From: Senegalimassilia faecalis
GTDB lineage: Bacteria > Actinomycetota > Coriobacteriia > Coriobacteriales > Eggerthellaceae
Assembly: GCF_004135645.1 (NCBI RefSeq)
Contig: NZ_SDPW01000001.1
Location: 2,418,001 to 2,482,000 of the forward strand
DNA: 64,000 bases
Direction: 5' to 3'
How positions within the stretch are numbered: the first letter of the stretch is position 1; each line of letters opens with the position of its first letter. This document shows, piece after piece, positions 57,780-64,000 of the stretch. Below the pieces are notes generated by a model. It ran no database searches. It was not told the DNA's origin and worked only from the letters and a program-made list of their open reading frames with translations. The position numbers and the translations under genes were made by a program.

Positions 57780-58280
57780 ATGAGCAAGTTCAAAGGTCCC
57801 CAGGGCTTTGGTGAGTGGATGAACATCTGGATGAACATCGCTATGGGCATCATCATCACTCTCGCTATCAACATCGCCGTCTGCATGCAGGTGGGCATGA
57901 ACGTCATCACGCCGGAGGCCGTTATCGCAAGCTGGGTTTCAAGCTTCGTCATCGGCTACACGGTGGGCAGCATCGGCGACCCGATGGGCTGGGCCCTCAA
58001 GATCGCAGGGGCTATCAAGGCGAACGGCTTCGTCACTTGGATTATCCAGGCTATTGTCCTGGGCACATACTTCGGCATGTTCATCCTCTGTGGGAACATG
58101 CTCATCAACAACCTGTCCGACGGTATCGGTGCGTTCCTCGGCGGCTTCGCAACCTGGGCTGGCTTTGTTGAGATTGCGGCAATCATCGCCGTATTCGTGA
58201 TCGTCAAGCCCTTCATGGCGCTTTCGGCTGTGCTTTCCGGCTTCAATCCCGCAAAGGCCGAAAAGGCACAGCAGCACTAA
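57780..58280 (+). CDS. Four-helix membrane protein of unknown function in the equol cluster
   Basis: The 166-residue protein has four predicted membrane segments (IAMGIIITLAINIAVCM, VIASWVSSFVIGYTVGSI, WIIQAIVLGTYFGMFILC and GFVEIAAIIAVFVIV) and a short charged tail. It resembles DUF2798-like small membrane proteins only loosely. GGAGG stands just before the ATG. Its position between the dihydrodaidzein reductase and daidzein reductase genes suggests a role in isoflavone passage or membrane anchoring of the reductases, which is inference. Confidence 0.8.
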   Translation: MSKFKGPQGFGEWMNIWMNIAMGIIITLAINIAVCMQVGMNVITPEAVIASWVSSFVIGYTVGSIGDPMGWALKIAGAIKANGFVTWIIQAIVLGTYFGMFILCGNMLINNLSDGIGAFLGGFATWAGFVEIAAIIAVFVIVKPFMALSAVLSGFNPAKAEKAQQH

Positions 58281-58303
58281 CAACCTATCAGCTCGCTTCA
58301 ATA

Positions 58304-58322
58304 CCCCTGCTTGCTTCAGGGG
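58304..58322 (+). other. Small hairpin upstream of the daidzein reductase gene
   Basis: CCCCTG (58304-58309) pairs with CAGGGG (58317-58322) around a 7-nt loop in the 72-nt gap. Confidence 0.4.
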
Positions 58323-58352
58323 AAGGCAAACTCATCTTGAATTGGAGCAATC

Positions 58353-60287
58353 ATGAAAAATAAGTTCTATCCGAAGACCTTCGAGCGCGGCTACATCGGC
58401 AACCTAGAGGTCGAGAACCGAGCGATCCGCATGCCGATGGGCACCGAGCTGGGCAACCCGGACGGCTCTCCCAGCTGGGCCTCCCTCAAGGCGTACGCTG
58501 AGGCTGCCGACGGCGGTACCGGCATCGTGTTCATGGACAACGCCGGCGTGACCCAGTTCCACCATGTCGGACTTTCCCTGGCCAGCGACAACTACATCGG
58601 CCCCATGTCCGTCCTCGCTAAGACCATCAAGCAGCACGGGGCCATCCCCGGCCTGCAGATCGTCCATCCGGGCCGCGACGCGGCGTTCGTGCGCGGTGAC
58701 GACCTGATCTCCTCCTCCCGCATCCAGTGGGAGCCCTGGTACGAGAACGGCGGCGCTGTTCCCCGCGAGCTCACCATCGAGGAGATCCACGACTTCGTCG
58801 GTTACTTCGGCGACTGCGCACTCCGCGCGCAGACTGCGGGCTTCGAAATCATCGACGTCCACGCGGCATGCGGCGTCCTGCTGAGCAACTTCCTCTCGCC
58901 GCGCAACAACACCCGCAACGACATGTACGGCGGAAGCCTGCACAACCGCGCTCGCTTCCTGCTCGAGGTCATCCGCGACATCAAGAAGAAGTGCCCCAAC
59001 CTCCCGCTGGCTATCCGACTCTCCGGCATCGATTTCGAGCCGGGCGGCATCACCGTCGAGGAGACCTGCGAGGTCGCCAAGATGTGCGAGGCAGCCGGTG
59101 CGGACGCCATCAACATCACCTGGGGTTCCCATGCAGAGGTCATCAACGCGGCCGGCCTGCTCTCCAAGCACGGCGCCAACCACGTCGAGGCAGCGAAGAT
59201 GATCAAGGACGCTGTTAGCATCCCCACCATGCTGTGCGGCGGCATCTACTCCCCCGAGATCGGCGAGAAGCTGCTCGAGGACGGCGTCTGCGACTTCATC
59301 GGCATCGGCAAGCCAGCGCTCGCCGACCCCATGTGGGCCAAGAAGGCGGCTGAGGGGCGTCCTGAGGACATCAGGCCCTGCATCGGTTGCGGCGTCGGCT
59401 GCCATGACCGCGGCATGCTCTCCGGCGGCGTCGTCCAGTGCGCTGTCAACGCGGCCCTGTACAAGTTCGACGAGCCCGTCTACCCGCAGGCTGAGGTCCC
59501 CAAGAAGGTTATCATCATCGGCGCAGGTCCCGCTGGCTGCGAGGCTGCCATCACCGCGAAGAAGTGCGGCCATGACGTCACCATATACGAGAAGCGCAAG
59601 ATCGGCGGCGTTCTGAAGGAGGCTACCGTCTCCGACAGCAAGGAGGACCTCGGCCACCTCATCACCTACTACGAGACCCAGCTCAAGAAGGAGGGCATCG
59701 AGGTCATCTACGAGGAGGCCACTGCGGGCACCGTTGCAGCCGGCGGCTTCGACGTCGCCATCGTCGCCTGCGGCGCCACCGTGCGCAACCTCAACATCGA
59801 CGGCCAGGACGACCCCTCCGTCGTGTACGCGATGGACTTCCTGGACAACGACTGTAAGAGCGACGCCGACAGGGTCGTCGTTGTCGGCGGCGGCATCGTG
59901 GGTGCCGAGACCGCGCTGATCCTCGCGGAGGAGCAGGGCAAGGACGTCACCATCACTACCCGCTCCCCGGAGTTCTTCGTCCCCGGCGTCATGGGTATCG
60001 CCTACATGGTTCGCCTTGGTATGGCGGGCGTCACGATCAAGCCCTCTACCCAGCTCGTCGCCGTCAAGGACGGCAAGCCCATGTTCGCCGGTCCCCGCGG
60101 CCTGGAGACCCTGGACGTCGACCAGACCATCATCTCCTCTGGCTTCGTCCCGGCCTTCAACCAGTTCCGCGCCCAGATCGAGGAGAAGTGCGAGGACGTC
60201 AGGGTCATCGGCATTGGCGACTGCAAGGCCTCCCGCATGGTCATGGACGCTGTCCACGAGGGCTACATCGCTGGCTGCAACCTGTAG
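58353..60287 (+). CDS. dzr: Daidzein reductase (Old Yellow Enzyme-type Fe-S flavoprotein)
   Basis: The 644-residue protein has the layout of 2,4-dienoyl-CoA reductase/NADH:flavin oxidoreductases. An N-terminal FMN TIM barrel carries MPMGTELGNPDG, VHAACGVLLSNFLSPRNN and LCGGIYSP. The 4Fe-4S cysteines are in RPCIGCGVGCHDRG with VQCAVN, and a C-terminal FAD/NAD(P) half carries VIIIGAGPAGCEAAITAKKCGH and VVVVGGGIVGAETALILAEEQG. In equol clusters this enzyme reduces the C2-C3 double bond of daidzein to dihydrodaidzein. The ATG at 58353 has GGAGC upstream. Confidence 0.92.
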   Translation: MKNKFYPKTFERGYIGNLEVENRAIRMPMGTELGNPDGSPSWASLKAYAEAADGGTGIVFMDNAGVTQFHHVGLSLASDNYIGPMSVLAKTIKQHGAIPGLQIVHPGRDAAFVRGDDLISSSRIQWEPWYENGGAVPRELTIEEIHDFVGYFGDCALRAQTAGFEIIDVHAACGVLLSNFLSPRNNTRNDMYGGSLHNRARFLLEVIRDIKKKCPNLPLAIRLSGIDFEPGGITVEETCEVAKMCEAAGADAINITWGSHAEVINAAGLLSKHGANHVEAAKMIKDAVSIPTMLCGGIYSPEIGEKLLEDGVCDFIGIGKPALADPMWAKKAAEGRPEDIRPCIGCGVGCHDRGMLSGGVVQCAVNAALYKFDEPVYPQAEVPKKVIIIGAGPAGCEAAITAKKCGHDVTIYEKRKIGGVLKEATVSDSKEDLGHLITYYETQLKKEGIEVIYEEATAGTVAAGGFDVAIVACGATVRNLNIDGQDDPSVVYAMDFLDNDCKSDADRVVVVGGGIVGAETALILAEEQGKDVTITTRSPEFFVPGVMGIAYMVRLGMAGVTIKPSTQLVAVKDGKPMFAGPRGLETLDVDQTIISSGFVPAFNQFRAQIEEKCEDVRVIGIGDCKASRMVMDAVHEGYIAGCNL

Positions 60288-60344
60288 CCAACACGGCGCT
60301 GAAGCCAAGGGCCCACACCCTTGATTTGAGGCGCTTCTGACCAA

Positions 60345-60389
60345 ACGGGCCGGAGGAGCTGGCAAGCAGCTGCGCTGCCTCCGGCCCGT
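60345..60389 (+). other. Intra-operon hairpin between dzr and the FixC-like gene
   Basis: A perfect 12-bp stem (ACGGGCCGGAGG pairing with CCTCCGGCCCGT) has a 21-nt loop and no T-run. It could mark an RNA processing or partial termination point. Confidence 0.6.
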
Positions 60390-60486
60390 CGACTGAGGGC
60401 AGCATGCCAAGCCGGTACGCATGCAGGATACGGACCTCACGGATTGTTGTTCCGGCAAAGCGCGTGTCTTACTGATTGGAGGAACG

Positions 60487-61788
60487 ATGGAGGAACGCGA
60501 CTTCGACATCATTGTCGTTGGGTCCGGGTGCGCGGGCGCGGTTGCCGCGTACGTGGCCGCTTCTGCGGGCAAGAGCGTGCTCGTGGTCGAGCGCGGGAAC
60601 AGTGCCGGAACCAAGAACATGACGGGCGGGCGCATCTACGCCCATGCCCTGAAGGAGGTCTTCCCGAACTTTGAGGATGAGGCCCCGATCGAGCGCAAGA
60701 TCACGCATGAGCGCATAGCCATGATGGACCCCTCGCGCAACATGTCCATCGACTTCACCAGCCCGGAGCTCGCCGTGGAGGGGGCGGACTCCTACAGCGT
60801 CCTGCGAGGCCCCTTCGACCAGTGGCTCGCCAGCAAGGCCGAAGAGGCGGGCGCGGAGTACATCTGCGGCATCGCCGTCGAAGAGCTGCTGAAGGACGGC
60901 TCCGGCTGCGTGACGGGCATCAGGGCCGGCGAGGATGAGATCACCAGCCAGGTCGTCATCCTGTGCGAGGGGTGCAACACGATCCTCTCCGAGCGCTGCC
61001 TAGGCAATCCGCGCCCGAAGCCCTCTCAGATGGCCGTCGGCATCAAGGAGGTCTTCGAGCTTCCCGCTAACGTCATCGAGGATAGGTTCCTCGTTCCCGA
61101 GGGGGAGGGCGCCTCGATGCTCTTCGTGGGCGATTGCACCCACGGCAACGTCGGCGGCGGCTTCCTCTACACCAACAAGACCTCGATCTCCCTGGGCCTT
61201 GTGGCCACGATCTCGAAGGCGGAAAGCGTCGATAACCAGGTTCCCGTCTACCAGATGCTCGAGGACTTCAAGAACCACCCCGCCGTCGCCCCCATCATCC
61301 GCGGCGCCAAGGTGGTCGAGCACTCCGGCCACATGGTGCCCGAGGGCGGCTACGACATGATCCCGCAGTACATCTTCGACGGCTGCCTGCTTGCGGGCGA
61401 GACCGCGGGGCTGTGCATGAACATGGGCTACCAGGTGCGCGGCATGGACTTCGCCGTGGCGTCGGGCCGCATGGCCGCCGAGGCGGCAGTGGCCGCCATT
61501 GACGCGGGCGACGTGTCCGAGGCTGGACTTGCCTCCTACAAGTCGAAGATGGAAGGCTCCTTCGTCATCAAAGACCTGGAGACCTTTCGCCGCTGGCCCC
61601 ACACCATGGAGAACTGGGACAGCATGTTCAAGGACTACCCCACGATGGTCTCCGAGATCTTGAATTCCATGTTCTGCGTCGACGGCAAGCCCCAGGAGCA
61701 TCTCGTCAAGCGCATCATGCCCATCGTCAAGAAGCGCGGGCTGTTCAAGCTTGCCCGCGAGGTGAAAGGAGCTCTGAAGTCGCTGTGA
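60487..61788 (+). CDS. FixC-like electron-transfer flavoprotein oxidoreductase
   Basis: The 433-residue protein is a geranylgeranyl reductase/FixC-family flavoprotein: FDIIVVGSGCAGAVAAYVAASAGKSVLVVERG at the N-terminus, SYSVLRGPFDQWLASKAEEAGAEY, and GCLLAGETAGLCMNMGYQVRGMDFAVASGRMAAEAA toward the C-terminus. FixC with FixX accepts electrons from Etf and passes them to quinone or another acceptor. GGAGG precedes ATG 60487; a longer upstream frame is unlikely. It overlaps fixX by 4 nt. Confidence 0.88.
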   Translation: MEERDFDIIVVGSGCAGAVAAYVAASAGKSVLVVERGNSAGTKNMTGGRIYAHALKEVFPNFEDEAPIERKITHERIAMMDPSRNMSIDFTSPELAVEGADSYSVLRGPFDQWLASKAEEAGAEYICGIAVEELLKDGSGCVTGIRAGEDEITSQVVILCEGCNTILSERCLGNPRPKPSQMAVGIKEVFELPANVIEDRFLVPEGEGASMLFVGDCTHGNVGGGFLYTNKTSISLGLVATISKAESVDNQVPVYQMLEDFKNHPAVAPIIRGAKVVEHSGHMVPEGGYDMIPQYIFDGCLLAGETAGLCMNMGYQVRGMDFAVASGRMAAEAAVAAIDAGDVSEAGLASYKSKMEGSFVIKDLETFRRWPHTMENWDSMFKDYPTMVSEILNSMFCVDGKPQEHLVKRIMPIVKKRGLFKLAREVKGALKSL

Positions 61789-62084
61789 GCAAGATCGCCG
61801 AGATCACGGTCAAGGTTGACGGCTTCCTTGCCGCCAACAAGTACGAAGTCGACGAGGGTAATCCCCACATCGAGCTCGTCGACGACCCCGATACCGAGGA
61901 ATTCCTCAAGCTCGTTCGCGTGTGCCCGGCCGCCCTTTACAAGATCGACGCCGACGGCAACAAGTCTTTCGACTATGCTGGGTGTCTCGAATGCGGCACG
62001 TGTCGTGTAGCATGCGAAGGAACAATCGTCAAGAAGTGGGACAACCCCCAGCCCATGATGGGCGTGGAATATCGCTTCGGATAG
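61785..62084 (+). CDS. FixX-like ferredoxin
   Basis: The 99-residue protein resembles FixX: CPAALYKIDADGNKSFDYAGCLECGTCRVACEGTIVKKW supplies the four cysteines of one 4Fe-4S cluster and the W-rich end. It starts at a GTG overlapping the FixC-like stop. FixX partners FixC in EtfABCX-type complexes. Confidence 0.88.
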   Translation: MSKIAEITVKVDGFLAANKYEVDEGNPHIELVDDPDTEEFLKLVRVCPAALYKIDADGNKSFDYAGCLECGTCRVACEGTIVKKWDNPQPMMGVEYRFG

Positions 62085-62100
62085 AAAGCGGGGAGCTGAG

Positions 62101-63939
62101 ATGACGAAGCTATCGATTCGCCCCTCGTCGAGGTACGACGCCGCCATAGGCGAGTTCGTCAAGAGGACGAAACGCAGGGTGGAGACCACCCCTCCTGGCA
62201 CGTGCCCCGTCGCGGCGGTTCTCGCAGACGTCGAGGCCAGCGCGGCTCAGACGTGCGGCAAGTGCGTGCCCTGCCGCTACGGCCTGTCTGAGATCGCCGG
62301 GATGTTGCGGTCCATCCAAGATGGGTCCGCCTTCCCGAGCATCATCGACGCGCTGCGCACCACCGCTGAAATCGTGCGTGACGGCGCCGATTGCGCCATA
62401 GGCTACCAGGCGGCCGAGGATGTTCTGTCCGCTATGGATATGTTCACCGATGAATTCCAGGCTCACCTGGAGACGGGAACATGCTCCCAGGAAATCGGCC
62501 AGAAGGTCCCCTGCGAGGCCATGTGCCCCGCGCATGTGGACATTCCGGGCTATATCGCCCTGGTCGAAGAAGGGCGTTGCGATGAGGCCATCCGCCTCAT
62601 CCGCAAGGACAATCCGTTCCCGACTATGTGCGCCATGGTGTGCGAGCGTCCCTGTGAGACGCGTTGCCGTCGCATGCTGCTCGACGCGCCCGTCAACATC
62701 CGCGGCATCAAGAAGTTCGCCGTGGACAGCGTGGCCGCCGACACGGTGGCCGTGCCGAGGCGCCATCCCGACACCGGGCGCCGCGTTGCGGTCATAGGCG
62801 GCGGTCCCTCCGGTATGACGTGCGCGTACTTTCTGGCCCTCATGGGGCATGGCGTCACGGTCTTCGAAGCCCGCAAGGAGCTTGGCGGCATGACCCGATA
62901 CGGCATCCCTGCGTACCGCTTCCCCCGAGAGCGTCTTGACGAGGACGTGCGAGCCGTGCTGTCCGTGGGCAATATCGACGTTAAGCTCGAGGCGAAGGTC
63001 GATGCCGAGAAGATGAAGGGCATCTCCGAGGAGTTCGACGCCGTGTACGTCGCCATCGGTGCCCAAGTGGGCAAGAAGCTCGCCCTCGAAGGCGTCGATT
63101 CCGAAGGGGTCATGTCGGCCGTCGATATGCTCGGCAAGATCGGCGATGGCGAATATCCCGACTTCACGGGGAAGAAAGTCGCCGTTATCGGAGGCGGCAA
63201 CGTGGCCATGGACTGCTGCCGCACTGCCGTGCGCGCCGGGGCCGCGGAGGTTTCCTGCGTCTATCGTCGCCGCCTGGCGGACATGACCGCGCTTCCCGAA
63301 GAGGTGGAAAGCGCCATCGCCGAGGGCGTCGAGATGCTCACCCTTGAAGCCCCGGTATCCATCGAGGCCGACGATGCCGGCAGGACCTGCGCCGTTATCA
63401 CCCAGCCGCAGATGATCTCCACCGTCAAGCGCGGGCGACCCGCCCCCGTCGACGCGGACAAGCCCCGCAGGCGCATCGAGGCCGACGTCGTGCTGCTGGC
63501 CGTCGGCCAGGACGTCGTGACGGCGCCCTTCGAGGAGTTCGGCATGGCCGCCGAGTGGGGCCGCTTCGTGGCCGACGAGAGCTTGCGAGCCGAAGGACTC
63601 GACGGCGTGTTCGTCGGAGGCGACTGCCAAACCGGCCCCGCCACCGTCATCCGCGCCATCGCCGCCGGCAAGGTGGCTGCTCGGAACATCGACGATTACC
63701 TCGGTTTCGACCACGCCCTCGATTGCGGCGTAAGTGCCCCGGCCCCTCATGCCAACCGCCGCGAAGCGTGCGGCCGCGTGGAGATCGCTGAGCGCCCGGC
63801 GCGCGAGCGCAAGAGCGACTTCGAGTGCGTGGAAAACCCCATGAGCCGCCAAGAGGCCGTCCAGGAATGCGGACGCTGCCTGCGCTGCGACCACTACGGC
63901 TGCGGCGTTCTCGAAGGAGGTAGAGCCCAGTATGCTTAA
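62101..63939 (+). CDS. GltD-like NAD(P)-dependent flavoprotein of the equol cluster (paralogue of 40417)
   Basis: The 612-residue protein has the same domain order as the protein encoded at 40417: NuoF-type cluster (QTCGKCVPCRYGLSEIAGM), GltD Fe-S segment (CPAHVDIPGY; CAMVCERPCETRCRR), two Rossmann folds (VAVIGGGPSGMTC; VAVIGGGNVAMDCCRT) and a C-terminal CGRCLRCDHYG. Much of the sequence is identical by eye, with a deletion of about 14 residues before VFVGGDCQTGPATVI. GGGGAG precedes the ATG. It probably feeds NAD(P)H or formate electrons into the reductase system. It overlaps the next gene by 8 nt, as its paralogue does. Confidence 0.87.
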   Translation: MTKLSIRPSSRYDAAIGEFVKRTKRRVETTPPGTCPVAAVLADVEASAAQTCGKCVPCRYGLSEIAGMLRSIQDGSAFPSIIDALRTTAEIVRDGADCAIGYQAAEDVLSAMDMFTDEFQAHLETGTCSQEIGQKVPCEAMCPAHVDIPGYIALVEEGRCDEAIRLIRKDNPFPTMCAMVCERPCETRCRRMLLDAPVNIRGIKKFAVDSVAADTVAVPRRHPDTGRRVAVIGGGPSGMTCAYFLALMGHGVTVFEARKELGGMTRYGIPAYRFPRERLDEDVRAVLSVGNIDVKLEAKVDAEKMKGISEEFDAVYVAIGAQVGKKLALEGVDSEGVMSAVDMLGKIGDGEYPDFTGKKVAVIGGGNVAMDCCRTAVRAGAAEVSCVYRRRLADMTALPEEVESAIAEGVEMLTLEAPVSIEADDAGRTCAVITQPQMISTVKRGRPAPVDADKPRRRIEADVVLLAVGQDVVTAPFEEFGMAAEWGRFVADESLRAEGLDGVFVGGDCQTGPATVIRAIAAGKVAARNIDDYLGFDHALDCGVSAPAPHANRREACGRVEIAERPARERKSDFECVENPMSRQEAVQECGRCLRCDHYGCGVLEGGRAQYA

Positions 63940-64000
63940 CGTGACCATCGACGGCGTGCGCGTCGAAGCGCACGAGGGGGAGACCATCCTCTCCGCCGCC
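63932..64000 (+). CDS. NuoG/FdhA-like N-terminus, truncated by the window end
   Basis: The 23 visible residues (MLNVTIDGVRVEAHEGETIL, then SAA) match the start of FdhA at 42290 (MLNITIDGRSLEAREGQTIL) and the 8-nt overlap with the upstream gene is conserved. It is therefore expected to be a second formate dehydrogenase or related 2Fe-2S protein. Only the beginning of the 2Fe-2S domain is seen, so the full nature of the product is unknown. Confidence 0.7.
   Translation, partial: MLNVTIDGVRVEAHEGETILSAA

Noticed and set aside
58404-60635. A 743-residue frame antisense to the daidzein reductase gene
   Set aside because: It is an Asp/Val/Gly-rich shadow frame produced by GC-rich codons of dzr.

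Overview
The window looks like a chromosome segment of a high-GC, strictly anaerobic gut actinobacterium of the Eggerthellaceae (Slackia/Adlercreutzia type). The basis is the gene set: Tat-exported DMSO-reductase-family enzymes with a TorD chaperone, a giant 2-hydroxyacyl-CoA dehydratase activase-like protein, hybrid-cluster protein, formate dehydrogenase, and above all an apparently complete daidzein-to-equol gene cluster. The genus assignment is inference from remembered family features; no database search was possible. No tRNA, rRNA, CRISPR array or intact insertion sequence was seen. Layout, left to right: (1) 1-6100 has the end of a CmpB-like membrane protein gene and a TetR/activase operon with an operator-like palindrome and a leader ORF. 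(2) 6180-13000 has yebC, a small RelB-like/DUF4160/DUF2442 patch with operator palindromes, ruvCAB behind a consensus LexA box, and a 2-hydroxyacid dehydrogenase gene. (3) 13100-22030 has an NrfD/GntR/SPFH operon, then a DmsC-DmsA-DmsB operon, torD and an unassigned radical-SAM gene; the first two operons share a TGTCGYRCGACA palindrome. (4) 22080-26870 has elp3, a candidate type I toxin/antisense-RNA locus, a cysteine desulfurase and a Trm9-like methyltransferase, a possible wobble-uridine modification neighbourhood. (5) 26920-34740 has a BceRSAB-type two-component system with its ABC transporter, and divergent crp/fnr and hcp genes. (6) 34890-40340 is an accessory island between a truncated and an intact thrH copy, holding an AAA/DUF4143 ATPase, an S24 repressor with a Cro-like partner, and AT-rich orphan genes. 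(7) 40417-52760 has a GltD-like/formate dehydrogenase pair, a second DUF4143 ATPase behind an exact 33-bp-period repeat array, a membrane LuxR regulator, an ABC-2 export operon and a LuxR-type pseudo-receiver regulator. (8) 52964-64000 is the equol cluster. How the last region works together: daidzein reductase, dihydrodaidzein racemase, dihydrodaidzein reductase and tetrahydrodaidzein reductase form the catalytic core. EtfAB, FixC-like and FixX-like proteins, and a second GltD-like/formate dehydrogenase pair, probably deliver the electrons. That second pair is a diverged paralogue of the pair at 40417-45001, and the window ends inside its second gene. The least expected observations are the periodic repeat arrays in front of both DUF4143 ATPases, the convergent small-peptide/sRNA locus at 24.1-24.3 kb, the regulator without a phospho-acceptor aspartate directly upstream of the equol genes, and the thrH-flanked island.
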